From Plantibacter sp050587525 (GTDB lineage: Bacteria > Actinomycetota > Actinomycetes > Actinomycetales > Microbacteriaceae), in contig NZ_JBOBFT010000005.1 in the NCBI RefSeq assembly GCF_050587525.1, positions 124,001 to 188,000 on the forward strand: 64,000 nucleotides of DNA. Reading direction: 5' to 3'. The notes beneath the pieces were generated by a model, which saw nothing but the letters and a program-made list of their open reading frames with translations, was not told the DNA's origin and ran no database searches. Positions 18,042 to 26,535 of this stretch are shown piece by piece; within the stretch, counting starts at the first letter, position 1, and every line of letters starts with the position of its first letter. Position numbers and translations under genes: made by a program.

Positions 18042-18950
18042 ATGACGACCACCACGAGCCCCGCCGGATACGTCCTCCCGGAGCTCGACCACCCTGCCCG
18101 GCGGATCGGCGGGCGCACCTTCGACTTCTCCCGCCAGGTCGCGGTCATGGCGATCATCAACCGCACCCCGGACTCCTTCTTCGACCAGGGCTCGACATTC
18201 GCCCTCGACGCGGCCGTCGCAGCCGCTCTCCGTGCAGCCGAGGACGGAGCGGACTGGATCGACATCGGCGGCGCGAAGTTCGCTCCCGGCCCGGAGATCT
18301 CCGCGGCGGAGGAACTCGATCGGGTGCTCCCCGTCGTCGGGGCCGTCGCGGCCGCGAGCGACGTCGTCATCTCCGTCGACACCTTCCGTCCAGAGGTCGC
18401 CGCGGCGTGCATCGCGGCCGGCGCATCGGTCGTGAACGACACCACGGGCATCCACGATCCCGCGATCGCCGACGTCGTCGCGGGCACGGACGCCACGCTC
18501 ATCGTGACCCACAGCCTGGCCGAACCGCGCAAGCCGCACCCGCGCCCCCACTACGACGACATCGCTGCGGAGGTCGCCGGATTCCTCACCGAGCGCGTGG
18601 CGTTCGCGATCGAGCGCGGCGTGCCCGCGGAACGCATCATCATCGATCCGGGACACGACCTCAACAAGAACACCGTGCAGACGCTCGAACTCACGAGACG
18701 GCTGTCGGAGATCACCTCGCTCGGCTACCCGACGCTCGCGGCGGTCTCCAACAAGGACTTCATCGGCGAATCCCTCGGCAGACCGAAGACGGAACGGCTC
18801 GAGGGATCACTCGCAGCCGCGACCGTCTGCATCATGCTGGGCGCGCGGATCGTGCGGATGCACAACGTCCGGGAGTCGATCGCGGCGGTCCGGATGACCG
18901 AGGCGATCCTCGGCTTCCGCGATCCGATCGACCCGAAGCACAACCTGTAG
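18042..18950 (+). CDS. folP: Dihydropteroate synthase (FolP-like)
   Basis: Joins pterin pyrophosphate and p-aminobenzoate in folate synthesis. 302 residues, TIM-barrel. Seen: MAIINRTPDSFFDQG (DHPS loop 1, family form MGIxNxTPDSF), DIGGAKFAPGPEI, ISVDTFRPEVA, VVNDTTGIHDP, IDPGHDLNKNTVQTLEL and SNKDFIGESLGRP. The TPDSF and GGxKxxPG forms differ slightly from classical FolP (usually GGESTRPG), and resemble the second, divergent DHPS-like protein of some actinobacteria, so a role outside folate is possible. It stands alone, away from folKB. Confidence 0.82.
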   Translation: MTTTTSPAGYVLPELDHPARRIGGRTFDFSRQVAVMAIINRTPDSFFDQGSTFALDAAVAAALRAAEDGADWIDIGGAKFAPGPEISAAEELDRVLPVVGAVAAASDVVISVDTFRPEVAAACIAAGASVVNDTTGIHDPAIADVVAGTDATLIVTHSLAEPRKPHPRPHYDDIAAEVAGFLTERVAFAIERGVPAERIIIDPGHDLNKNTVQTLELTRRLSEITSLGYPTLAAVSNKDFIGESLGRPKTERLEGSLAAATVCIMLGARIVRMHNVRESIAAVRMTEAILGFRDPIDPKHNL

Positions 18951-18969
18951 GCGGTTCGGCTCGGGAGGG

Positions 18970-19046
18970 CCCCTTCGACAGGCTCAGGGACCGGGTGCGG
19001 ATCCGGTCACTGAGCGGATCCGGTCACTGAGCTTGTCGAAGTGCCC
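18970..19046. repeat. Palindromic repeat pair (copy 5)
   Basis: Left arm CCCTTCGACAGGCTCAGGGA and right arm CGGTCACTGAGCTTGTCGAA around a duplicated GGATCCGGTCACTGAG segment, between folP and the reductase gene. Confidence 0.8.
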
Positions 19047-19076
19047 CGTACGCTGGAGCAGACGGAAGGAACCACC

Positions 19077-19829
19077 GTGACCGGCTCACCCACGATCACC
19101 CGCCTCCTGCCGGGCGGCGGCGTCCGGCTCGACCTCGACGGCATCATCGACGCCTACGCGCCGGCCGACCGCGGCGCGCCGACCGTCCGCGTCAACTTCG
19201 TCACGAGCCTCGACGGCTCCGCGACCGTCGACGGGGTCTCCGGCGGGCTCGGCGGTCCGGCCGACAAGCTCGTGTTCGACGTGCTTCGGCGGCTCGCCGA
19301 CGTCGTCCTCGTGGGCGCCGGAACCGTGCGGACGGAAGGCTACGGCGCGATGCGACTCGAACCGGATGCCGCCGCATGGCGCGAAGCACACGGGCTCCCA
19401 CCGCACCCCGTGTTCGCCCTCGTCTCCGGCCGACTCGACCTCGATCCATCCTCGGACATCTTCCAGAAGGCTCCCGTGCGGCCGATCGTCCTCGCCGCGA
19501 CGTCGGCCGACACCGCCCGTCGAACGGCGCTCGAAGAGGTTTCCGACATCATCGACTGCGGCGACGAGCACGTGGACCCGGCGCGCGCCATCGCCGCGCT
19601 CGTCGAACGTGGCCTCCCCCAGATCCTCTGCGAGGGCGGCCCCAGCCTGTTCGGTTCCTTCATCCGCGACGACGTCGTCGACGAACTCTGCCTCACGATC
19701 AGCCCGACGCTCGTCGGCGGTGAGGGCATGCGCATCGCGTCCGGTGACGCCTCCCCCTCACCGCGTCGCCTCCGTCTCGCGCACCTCCTCGAGGCCGAGG
19801 GCCTCCTCCTCGCCCGCTACGCCCGCTGA
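19077..19829 (+). CDS. RibD C-terminal/dihydrofolate reductase-like reductase
   Basis: A 250-residue protein of the pyrimidine reductase (RibD_C) superfamily. Seen: RVNFVTSLDGSATVDG at the start of the fold, VLVGAGTVRTEGYGAMRL (NADPH-binding turn), ILCEGGPSLFGSFIRDDVVDELCLTISPTLVGG. It lacks the RibD deaminase domain. In actinobacteria such proteins are often next to folP; a reductase role in folate or deazaflavin-type metabolism is possible but not shown. GTG 19077 is chosen for GGAAGGA six bases upstream. Confidence 0.88.
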   Translation: MTGSPTITRLLPGGGVRLDLDGIIDAYAPADRGAPTVRVNFVTSLDGSATVDGVSGGLGGPADKLVFDVLRRLADVVLVGAGTVRTEGYGAMRLEPDAAAWREAHGLPPHPVFALVSGRLDLDPSSDIFQKAPVRPIVLAATSADTARRTALEEVSDIIDCGDEHVDPARAIAALVERGLPQILCEGGPSLFGSFIRDDVVDELCLTISPTLVGGEGMRIASGDASPSPRRLRLAHLLEAEGLLLARYAR

Positions 19830-20096
19830 GCTCCTCCGCAGCACGACCGGTCCGCAGGGAGACCATCCCAGTCCACCGATCCGCGGACGCCCGAGGGACG
19901 TGTACGACATGGCATTGCCAACGCGAGCTTCGAGTCGGCATGGAACGCGAGCACCACCCTCGAACGGCGCAGGTACCAGGAGTCCTGGATCAACGGACGC
20001 GACGACATCGGCAAGCGATGCGCCGACAGCGGCTTCCCCATCGAGTTCGGCGGCGACGACGTCCCCGTGCAGGCGCCGAGGGTCACGGAGCCATGA
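19830..20096 (+). pseudogene. Truncated gene remnant without a start codon
   Basis: The reading frame from 19830 to the TGA at 20094 has no ATG, GTG or TTG that could serve as a start, yet its second half reads like the C-terminus of a real protein (ANASFESAWNASTTLERR, RYQESWINGRDDIGKR, CADSGFPIEFGGDDVPVQ) with natural hydrophobic and charged spacing. I do not recognise the family. The likeliest explanation is a 3' relic left by deletion. The rest of the 405-base gap to the next gene holds a promoter/operator at 20131-20159. Confidence 0.35.
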
Positions 20097-20130
20097 CGCA
20101 CAGCGATGCCACGAGGACCGGAAATCGGTC

Positions 20131-20159
20131 TTGACGCGTCACTTGTTTTTTGCAAGTGT
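20131..20159 (+). promoter_or_regulatory. Promoter with CACTTG/CAAGTG dyad before the VOC-hxlR pair
   Basis: TTGACG, 17 bases, AAGTGT is a plausible promoter; the dyad CACTTG-N7-CAAGTG (20140-20158) covers the spacer and -10. It is a natural candidate operator for the HxlR regulator coded downstream. An unusually AT-rich spot (TTTTTT) for this genome. Confidence 0.45.
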
Positions 20160-20234
20160 TAGCAGCAGTCCACACAGCACCGACGATCGGGCGATCACGT
20201 GGACCGGTGACACACCGCTGACAAGGAGACCACG

Positions 20235-20672
20235 ATGACCACCATGATGTTCGTCAACCTGCCCGTGACCGACCTCGAACGCTCGAAAGCGTTCTACACG
20301 GCCATCGGCTTCACCGTGAACCCCAAGTTCACCGACCACAATGCGGCCTGCGTTGTCGTCGAGGAGAACCACAGCGCGTTCATGCTCCTCGTCCGCGACT
20401 ACTTCCAGACCTTCAGCGAACGCCCGATCGGCGACCCGTCGGTCAATGTGTCGGTCGCGACCGCGATCTTCCTCGACACCCGCGAACTCGTCGACTCCAG
20501 CGTCACCGCAGGACTCGCAGCCGGCGGCTCGGAGGCGCAGGACCCCACCGACTATGGCTTCATGTACCAGCGCCAGCTGACCGACCCCGACGGCAACATC
20601 CTCGAGTTCGGCTACATGGACCCGGTGGCGGCAGAGCAGGGTCCGGAAGCCTACGCGGAGCAGCAGGCCTGA
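20235..20672 (+). CDS. VOC (glyoxalase/bleomycin resistance) superfamily protein
   Basis: A 145-residue metalloenzyme-fold protein made of paired beta-alpha-beta-beta-beta modules. Seen: FVNLPVTDLERSKAFYTAIGFTVN at the N-terminus, AFMLLVRDYF, and the C-terminal RQLTDPDGNILEFGYMDP with the usual Glu ligand. This subgroup (close to the YaeR/lactoylglutathione lyase-like set) has no firm substrate. AGGAG precedes the ATG. It is followed five bases later by an HxlR regulator, as is common for such genes when induced by electrophiles. Confidence 0.88.
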   Translation: MTTMMFVNLPVTDLERSKAFYTAIGFTVNPKFTDHNAACVVVEENHSAFMLLVRDYFQTFSERPIGDPSVNVSVATAIFLDTRELVDSSVTAGLAAGGSEAQDPTDYGFMYQRQLTDPDGNILEFGYMDPVAAEQGPEAYAEQQA

Positions 20673-20677
20673 GGTCG

Positions 20678-21319
20678 ATGGCGGTACGCGACTACGGACA
20701 GTTCGGCGGCGTCACCCAGGCGCTCGAGCTCGTCGGCGAACGGTGGGCGCTGCTCATCGTTCGCGACCTGCTCGTCGGACCGCGCCGCTATGGAGAACTC
20801 GCTGCGGGGCTCCCCCGCATCCCGAGCAACATCCTGGCGACGAGGCTCAAGGAACTGCAGGCGGCCGGCGTCATTCGCCGGGCGCCGCGTTCGCGCGTCA
20901 TCGTCTACGAGTTGACCCCGTACGGCCGGGAACTGGAACCCGTGGTCATCGCACTCGGAGCGTGGGGGTTCAAAGCGATGGGCGATCCGCGCGACGAACA
21001 GGTCATCACACCGGATTCGATGATCATCGATCTGCGGACGGCCTTCCGCTCTCGGATCGCCGCCGAATTGCCGTCGACGTCCTACGGGGCCCGTCTCGGA
21101 GACGACGATCTCCTCATCAGGGTGGACGGATCGTCGCTGCAGGTGACCCGCGGGAACGGGCCCGTCGATCTCGGATTCGCGACGGGGCCCGGAATTCACC
21201 GGTTGATCTCGGGGTCGCTGGCTCCCCAACGGGCGATCGACACGGGCGTTGTGGAAGTCCTTCGCGGCCGAGGCGAGCTGCTCGACCGCTTCGCGAGCAC
21301 GTTCCACCTCGCGAGCTGA
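20678..21319 (+). CDS. HxlR family transcriptional regulator with C-terminal extension
   Basis: 213 residues. The N-terminal ~100 are an HxlR winged helix (LELVGERWALLIVRDLLVGPRRYGEL, SNILATRLKELQAAGVI); the C-terminal ~100 (from PDSMIIDLRTAF) resemble the SCP2-like extension of some actinobacterial HxlR proteins and may bind a ligand. GAGG lies just before the ATG, five bases after the VOC stop, so the two are cotranscribed, and the dyad at 20140 is its likely site. Confidence 0.88.
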   Translation: MAVRDYGQFGGVTQALELVGERWALLIVRDLLVGPRRYGELAAGLPRIPSNILATRLKELQAAGVIRRAPRSRVIVYELTPYGRELEPVVIALGAWGFKAMGDPRDEQVITPDSMIIDLRTAFRSRIAAELPSTSYGARLGDDDLLIRVDGSSLQVTRGNGPVDLGFATGPGIHRLISGSLAPQRAIDTGVVEVLRGRGELLDRFASTFHLAS

Positions 21320-21324
21320 CTCTT

Positions 21325-21511
21325 CCAGTCACTGAGCCGAACGCCGGGCACCGGTCACCGGTCACCGCCCACCGAGCACCGGTCACTGAGCTTGTCGAAG
21401 TGCAGTCCGTCCACACACCCTTCGACAGGCCCAGGGACCGGGGACGACAGGCCCATGGACCGGGCGGGACAGGCTCAGGGACCGGGCAGACAGGCTCGGG
21501 GACCGGCAGGG
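21325..21511. repeat. Palindromic repeat cluster (copy 6)
   Basis: Right arm CGGTCACTGAGCTTGTCGAA and left arm CCCTTCGACAGGCCCAGGGA, followed by a degenerate tandem series of GACAGGC(C/T)C(A/G)..GGACCGG. Lies between convergent hxlR and pth genes. Confidence 0.75.
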
Positions 21512-21517
21512 ACGCTG

Positions 21518-22102
21518 CTAGGACGCGCCGTGGAACCGGGACTGCGCAGCGAGGAGGCTGTCGTTCACAACGAGCTCGACAGCATCGGCCGCATCCGCGA
21601 TCAGGACGGGCAACTGCTCGCGCTCCGTGCTGGCGAAGTCGCGCAGCACGAAGTCGGCCGCGTCCTGCCGACCGGGAGGCCGACCGATGCCGACCCGAAC
21701 ACGAATGAACTCTGGCGTCTTGAGGGCCGCGGCGATGTCGCGCACACCGTTGTGCCCGCCGTGACCACCGCCCTGCTTGAGCTTGAGGGAGTCGAAGGGG
21801 ATGTCGAGCTCGTCGTGCACGACGATGACGTGCGACGGGTCGACCGAGTAGAAGGAGGCGAGCGCCGCAGTGGGGCCGCCTGAGAGGTTCATGTAGCTGT
21901 TCGGCTTGCCGAGGACGAGCTTCGGACCGCCGGGCACGAGACGCCCCTCGGCGACTCGGGCGTTGCCCTTGTGCGCCTTGAACGATGCACCGATCCGCTT
22001 GGCGAGTTCGTCGAGGACCATCTGCCCGACGTTGTGCCGGTTGCGTGCGTACTGCTCGCCCGGGTTGCCGAGTCCGACGACGAGCCACGTGTTCTCCGCC
22101 AT
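21518..22102 (-). CDS. pth: Peptidyl-tRNA hydrolase
   Basis: Recycles peptidyl-tRNA dropped from ribosomes. 194 residues. Seen: VGLGNPGEQYARNRHNVGQMV with the catalytic His (NRHNVG), LGKPNSYMNLSGGP, VVHDELDIPFDSLKLKQGGGHGGHNGVRDI and RVRVGIGRPPG. ATG 22102 follows AGGAAGG. The frame upstream is open but is repeat sequence (PVIGPVPVIGPVPVI), not protein. rplY lies upstream on the same strand, the usual actinobacterial neighbourhood. Confidence 0.97.
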   Translation of the reverse strand: MAENTWLVVGLGNPGEQYARNRHNVGQMVLDELAKRIGASFKAHKGNARVAEGRLVPGGPKLVLGKPNSYMNLSGGPTAALASFYSVDPSHVIVVHDELDIPFDSLKLKQGGGHGGHNGVRDIAAALKTPEFIRVRVGIGRPPGRQDAADFVLRDFASTEREQLPVLIADAADAVELVVNDSLLAAQSRFHGAS

Positions 22103-22159
22103 GGGGGCCTTCCTGTTCGACAACCGGGTTCTGAAGGTGGTGAGGAGGTTCATCGGGCG

Positions 22160-22240
22160 CATTTCGACAGGCTCAATGACCGGGACAGGCCCGATAACCG
22201 GGACAGGCCCGATGACCGGGACAGGCACGATGACCGGCGT
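22160..22240. repeat. Degenerate tandem form of the palindromic repeat (copy 7)
   Basis: TTTCGACAGGCTCAATGACC followed by three ~18-base copies of GGGACAGGCCCGATGACC. Lies in the leader between rplY and pth. Confidence 0.7.
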
Positions 22241-22346
22241 GAGGCGCTCACCGACGTGCACTCAACGCGAACGAACCTGCCGCGCGCCGTCATCGAGAGA
22301 CTCGGGGACGGCGACGCGACAGGTTCGGATGCACGGTGAACCGAGA

Positions 22347-22940
22347 CTATTCGGCTGCGGCTTCCTCGGAAGCTGCAGCAGCGGCGTCCTCTTCGTCCGA
22401 GCCGGACGGCGTGGAGATCGCGACGACGAGCGCCTCGGGGTCGGTCAGGAGCGTCGCGCCCTTGGGCAGTTCGACGTCCTTCGCGAGGATGTGCGCGCCG
22501 TCTTCGAGGCCGGCGATGCTGAGGATGATGCGCTCCGGGATGTGGGTCGCTTCGGCCTCGAGGCTGAGGGTCGTGTTCTCGAGGTTCGAGATGGTGCCGG
22601 GAGCGGACTCGCCCTCGACCTGCACGAAGACGTCGACCGTGACCTTCTCGCCCTTCTTGACGACGATGAGGTCGAGGTGCTCGATGATCTGGCGAACGGG
22701 GTCCTTCTGGACGTCCTTCACGAGGGCGAGCTGCTGGGTGCCTTCGATGTCGAGCTCGAGGACGGCGTTCGACTTGCGGAGGATGAGGCCGATCTGGTGG
22801 CCGGGCAGCGAGACGTGCTGCGGTTCGGTGCCGTGGCCGTACAGGACGGCGGGGATCTTGCCGAGGGCACGGAGCTTGCGGGCTGCGCCCTTGCCGAAGG
22901 ATTCGCGGATCTCCGCGACGACCTTGAGGTCATCTGACAT
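22347..22940 (-). CDS. rplY: 50S ribosomal protein L25 (CTC form)
   Basis: Binds 5S rRNA. 197 residues, i.e. the long bacterial L25/CTC form with an N-terminal 5S-binding beta-barrel (about 5-92; RESFGKGAARKLRALGKIPAVLYG) and the C-terminal TL5-like domain (95-180). The tail is Glu/Ala-rich (SDEEDAAAAASEEAAAE), typical for actinobacteria. GAGGAGA precedes the ATG at 22940. Confidence 0.97.
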   Translation of the reverse strand: MSDDLKVVAEIRESFGKGAARKLRALGKIPAVLYGHGTEPQHVSLPGHQIGLILRKSNAVLELDIEGTQQLALVKDVQKDPVRQIIEHLDLIVVKKGEKVTVDVFVQVEGESAPGTISNLENTTLSLEAEATHIPERIILSIAGLEDGAHILAKDVELPKGATLLTDPEALVVAISTPSGSDEEDAAAAASEEAAAE

Positions 22941-23215
22941 GGTGTTCTCCTCTCGGGCCGTGGCCCGAATGTGATGCGCGTGGGCATGGCCCTGCGCGAT
23001 GCTGCGAACCGGCGACTCGTGTGCCGAAGGCTCGTTGGATTGGTGTGTCAACTCGAACGCGTATCTGCGTGAGGAAAAGCCAGGAGCCTTGTCCACCGCG
23101 TCGATCACGGATGCTGCCGGTGCGGCTGCATCCCTCGCCGAAGTTCAATGGGAGAGTCTACCCCATGCCGCCTGTGAGCGCAGGGCGCACGCAGAGCGCG
23201 GCCGGCGCCATCGGT

Positions 23216-23728
23216 TCAGCGGTGCGCTTCGACCGCCTGGATGCCGGAGACGGCCTCATCGACGATGGATTCGACGGTCGCGTCGACGTCGACCACGAAG
23301 CCGGGTTCATCGGCGTCGAGTTCCTCGAGGAGCGCGAACTGCGAGTCGAGCAGCGACGCGGGCATGAAGTGCCCGGAGCGGCCTTCCATCCGACGCGAGA
23401 GCACGTCGTGCGTTCCGTGGAGGTGCACGAACAGGACGCCGGGCGCTTCCGCGAGGATCGCCTCGCGGTAGGCGCGCTTCAGCGCAGAGCAGGCGATGAC
23501 GAGGCCGGTGTCCGCGGCATCGGCGAACGTCCGTCCCACGGTCTGCAGCCACGGCCACCGATCGGCATCTTCGAGGGGCGTGCCCGATGCCATCTTGGTG
23601 ACGTTCGCGATGGAGTGCAGCGAGTCGGCATCGACGAACGGCACACCGAGCCGGTCGGCGATGAGCACCCCCGTCGTGCTCTTGCCCGAACCGGACACTC
23701 CCATCACGACCACGAGCGGTGCGCTCAT
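23216..23728 (-). CDS. gntK: Gluconokinase
   Basis: Phosphorylates D-gluconate to 6-phosphogluconate. 170 residues, the thermoresistant GntK/IdnK type. Seen: P-loop GVSGSGKSTTG at residues 10-20, FVDADSLHS, DRWPWLQTVG, ACSALKRAYRE and HLHGTHDVLSRRMEGRSGHFMPASLLDSQF. GGAGGTGG lies before the ATG. It ends the minus-strand sugar-acid series and gives the substrate of gnd, coded 8 kb away at the other side of the locus. Confidence 0.95.
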   Translation of the reverse strand: MSAPLVVVMGVSGSGKSTTGVLIADRLGVPFVDADSLHSIANVTKMASGTPLEDADRWPWLQTVGRTFADAADTGLVIACSALKRAYREAILAEAPGVLFVHLHGTHDVLSRRMEGRSGHFMPASLLDSQFALLEELDADEPGFVVDVDATVESIVDEAVSGIQAVEAHR

Positions 23729-23798
23729 GCGGCCACCTCCTCTGCGAGGGCCCACGCGGACCACTTCATTGTTTCCGACCCGTCCGTCGATGCGTCGG

Positions 23799-24893
23799 TC
23801 ACGCGTCTGACGGTCGGTTGAACGACAAGAGGACCTTACCGGACGCGCTCGCGTCGGCGGCCACGGCGAAGGCTTCGAGGGCGTCGGTCGCGGGGAACTC
23901 ATGGGTCACGATCGCGTCCGCATCGAGCGAGCCGTCGGCGAGTGCCTGGAGCACGTCATCGATCTCGTCGACGAAGCGGAACGAGCCTCGGAGGTCGAGT
24001 TCCCGCGTGATCGCGAGCGAGATGAGCGCGGGCTGTTCGCCGGAGGGCAGGAGGCCCACCATGACGACGATGCCGCCACGGGTCGTGCCGCGCACTGCGG
24101 AAGCGAGGCCACGGTGGTTGCCGGAGGAGTCGAACGCGACGTCCGCGTCGACCTGCGCGATGGCATCGGCGTCCGTCGCGACGATCGTCCTCGTCGCACC
24201 GACGGAACGGGCGATGGCGAGGGGCGCGTCGAACATGTCGACCGCGACGATCTCAGCTGCCCCCGCACGCTTGGCGACGGCGACGATGAGCGAGCCGATG
24301 GGGCCGGCCCCGATGACGAGGACACGTTTGCCGGCGAGGTCCCCCGCGCGGTTGACGGCGTGCCAGGCGACCGAGGCGGGCTCGGCGAGCGCTGCGGCTC
24401 GCAACGACAGGCCCTCCGGCAGCTCGCGCAGCATGTCCGCCCGCAGGACGGCCCTGCTGGAGAACGCGCCGTCGGTGTGCGGGAAGCGTGCAGCGCTGCC
24501 GAGGTAGGTGCAGCCGGGCGAGAGGTTCGGCCGGTCGGCCGGGTAGCGCGAGCCGTCCCCGGGTCCAGGCGTCGCCGGATGCACGGCGACGCGGGCGCCG
24601 ACGGCGGGTCCGGAACCGTCGGCGGCGGCCTCGACGACCGTGCCGACGACCTCGTGGCCGAGGATCATGGGAGCTTTCAGGATGGATTCCCCGGCCGCAC
24701 CGTGCTGCCAGTAGTGGAGGTCGGATCCGCAGACGCCGCCGTAGGCGACCGCGACGACCGCCTCATCTGGCGCCGCCGCGGCGAGCGCGACCTCGGTGAC
24801 GCGGAGGTCACCGGCCGCGTAGGCGACGACCGCCGTGTCCGTGGCGCCGGATCCGCCGGCTGCGCTGCTCGGACCGCTCTGCTCAGACGACAA
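23799..24893 (-). CDS. idnD: Zinc-dependent dehydrogenase, L-idonate 5-dehydrogenase-like
   Basis: Medium-chain (MDR) dehydrogenase, 364 residues. Seen: catalytic zinc ligands in GGVCGSDLHYWQHG and GHEVVGTV, the nucleotide fold VLVIGAGPIGSLIVAVAKRAG, and DVAFDSSGNHRGL. The HYWQHGxxGxSI segment is typical of L-idonate 5-dehydrogenases, which make 5-ketogluconate. The structural-zinc Cys cluster of other MDRs appears replaced (only NLSPGCTYLGS remains), as in IdnD. The start is TTG at 24893, inside the end of the upstream SDR gene, chosen for GGAGGG seven bases before it; overlap implies coupling. Confidence 0.82.
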   Translation of the reverse strand: MSSEQSGPSSAAGGSGATDTAVVAYAAGDLRVTEVALAAAAPDEAVVAVAYGGVCGSDLHYWQHGAAGESILKAPMILGHEVVGTVVEAAADGSGPAVGARVAVHPATPGPGDGSRYPADRPNLSPGCTYLGSAARFPHTDGAFSSRAVLRADMLRELPEGLSLRAAALAEPASVAWHAVNRAGDLAGKRVLVIGAGPIGSLIVAVAKRAGAAEIVAVDMFDAPLAIARSVGATRTIVATDADAIAQVDADVAFDSSGNHRGLASAVRGTTRGGIVVMVGLLPSGEQPALISLAITRELDLRGSFRFVDEIDDVLQALADGSLDADAIVTHEFPATDALEAFAVAADASASGKVLLSFNRPSDA

Positions 24894-25653
24894 CGGTCAT
24901 CCCTCCATCGACGAAGATCGTTTGGCCGTTCACGTAGTCGGAACCGTCCGAGGCGAGCCACACGGCGGGACCGGCGAGGTCCTCGACCGTCCCCCACCTG
25001 GCGGCGGGCGTCCGTCCGAGGATCCAGCCGTTGAAGGTCTCGTCGTCGACGAGGTTCTGCGTCATCTCGGTGTGGATGTACCCGGGCGCGATGGCGTTCG
25101 CCTGCAGACCGCTTCCGGCCCACTCGGCCGTCATCGCGCGGGTGAGGTTGCGGATGCCGCCCTTCGCGGCCGTGTAGGCGGCGATGGTGGGACGGGCGAG
25201 GTCCGCCTGGACCGACGCGACGTTGATGATCTTGCCGTGGCCGCGCGGGATCATGTGCTTCGCGGCGGCTCGTCCGACGAGGAATGCGCTCGTGAGGTCG
25301 GTACGGATCACCCGTTCCCAGTCCTCCACCGCGAGGTCGAGCATCGGCACGCGGTGCTGCACGCCCGCGTTGTTGACGAGGATGCGGATGGGTCCGACGT
25401 GCTCCTCGACCCAGTCGATCCCCGCCGAGACGGCCGCGTCGTCCGTGACGTCGAACGACCGCGAGAACACGCGGTCCCCGCCGTAGACGGCCGTGAAGTC
25501 CGCGGCGGCCCCGGCCAAACGCGTCTCGTCGAGGCCGTTGAGGACGATCGTGGCCCCTGCATCGGCGAGCGCGGTCGCGATTGACCTGCCGATGCCGCGG
25601 CTCGAACCGGTGACGAGGGCGATGCGCCCGGTGAGGTCGAAGACGCTGGTCAT
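24883..25653 (-). CDS. SDR, gluconate 5-dehydrogenase-like
   Basis: A 256-residue short-chain dehydrogenase. Seen: TGSSRGIGRSIATAL (cofactor site), NNAGVQHRVPMLDL, catalytic Ser in NVASVQADLARPTIAAYTAAKGG (YxxxK), and PGYIHTEMTQNLV. The NNAGVQHR and PTIAAYTAAKGG forms match gluconate 5-dehydrogenases (IdnO), which reduce 5-ketogluconate to gluconate. Its ATG overlaps the stop of the FAH-family gene (ATGA) and it overlaps the following idnD-like gene, so the three are one translationally coupled unit. Confidence 0.85.
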   Translation of the reverse strand: MTSVFDLTGRIALVTGSSRGIGRSIATALADAGATIVLNGLDETRLAGAAADFTAVYGGDRVFSRSFDVTDDAAVSAGIDWVEEHVGPIRILVNNAGVQHRVPMLDLAVEDWERVIRTDLTSAFLVGRAAAKHMIPRGHGKIINVASVQADLARPTIAAYTAAKGGIRNLTRAMTAEWAGSGLQANAIAPGYIHTEMTQNLVDDETFNGWILGRTPAARWGTVEDLAGPAVWLASDGSDYVNGQTIFVDGGMTVVV

Positions 25654-26531
25654 GCGGTGACTCCTGTGCTGGATTCGGGGGCGGCTGAGACGAGGACGGT
25701 CGGACGGCCCGCGACCGCGGTCGGGTTCGTGAGCGTGCCGATCCCGTCGATCGTGATGACGGCTCGCTCCCCCGCGACGATGGGGGCGAACGTCGCCGGC
25801 GAACCGGTGAGGACGATGTCGCCTGGACCGAGCGTCAGGAACGACGTCAGGTAGACGAGTTGCTCCGTGACGTCCCAGGCGAGGGAGGCGGTCGTCGCAT
25901 CCGCAACGATCGGCAGGTCGCCGTCCTCGGACCCGGCCGGTCCGACCCGCACGAGGATGTGCGCGTCGGAGGGGTCGAACTCGGTCTCGATCCACGGCCC
26001 GATCGGCGTGAACGCATCGCCGTTCTTCACCTGGGTGAGGAGGTGATCGGACGGGATCTGGTCGACGGCGGTGACGTCGTTGGCGATCGTGTACCCGAGG
26101 ATCGCGCCGGGGACGTCGTCCGCCGTCAGGAAACGGCTCGTCCGACCGATGACGACCGCGAGCTCCCCTTCGACGTTGACGGTTCCGAGCGACGGGTCGA
26201 GTCCGATCGCGTCGCCAGGACCCGCGACCGTGCGCGCCGACTTCTGGAAGGCCTGCGGCGGCAGTTCTCGATCGGCGGGGCCGCCGTTGTGCGCCATGCC
26301 GAAGACGACCGTGGGAACGACGGGGCTGAGGAGCGTTGCACCCGCGACGGGCCACGACTCCCCCGTCCGCGCCGGTTCAGTGGCGGGCGAGCCGCCCGTC
26401 GGGCCGCCTGCCGAGCCCACGAACGGGTCGCCTGCCCAGCCGGTGAACGGGTCCGCGATCCCGTGCCAGGCGTCGCCGTCCTGAACGACGTGGCGCGGGC
26501 CGTCAGCGGTCGAGATCCGTGCAATGCGCAT
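25650..26531 (-). CDS. Fumarylacetoacetate hydrolase family protein
   Basis: 293 residues, FAH-fold hydrolase/hydratase/decarboxylase. Seen: FGMAHNGGP, the metal-binding NVEGELAVVIGR (ExE motif with the second Glu), ILGYTIANDVTA, and GDIVLTGSPATFAPIVAGERAVITIDGIGTL. Members act on 2-keto or 1,3-diketo acids; in sugar-acid clusters they cleave or hydrate 2-keto-3-deoxy acids. Its place inside an idonate-type operon is unusual and points to a 2-keto-3-deoxy branch beside the gluconate branch (inference). The start at 26531 lies four bases past the MFS stop. Confidence 0.85.
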   Translation of the reverse strand: MRIARISTADGPRHVVQDGDAWHGIADPFTGWAGDPFVGSAGGPTGGSPATEPARTGESWPVAGATLLSPVVPTVVFGMAHNGGPADRELPPQAFQKSARTVAGPGDAIGLDPSLGTVNVEGELAVVIGRTSRFLTADDVPGAILGYTIANDVTAVDQIPSDHLLTQVKNGDAFTPIGPWIETEFDPSDAHILVRVGPAGSEDGDLPIVADATTASLAWDVTEQLVYLTSFLTLGPGDIVLTGSPATFAPIVAGERAVITIDGIGTLTNPTAVAGRPTVLVSAAPESSTGVTA

Positions 26532-26535
26532 CCGC

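Noticed and set aside
22103..22261. N-terminal extension of Pth to 22261
   Set aside because: The extra residues (PVIGPVPVIGPVPVI) are translated repeat DNA, and a good ribosome binding site precedes the internal ATG at 22102.
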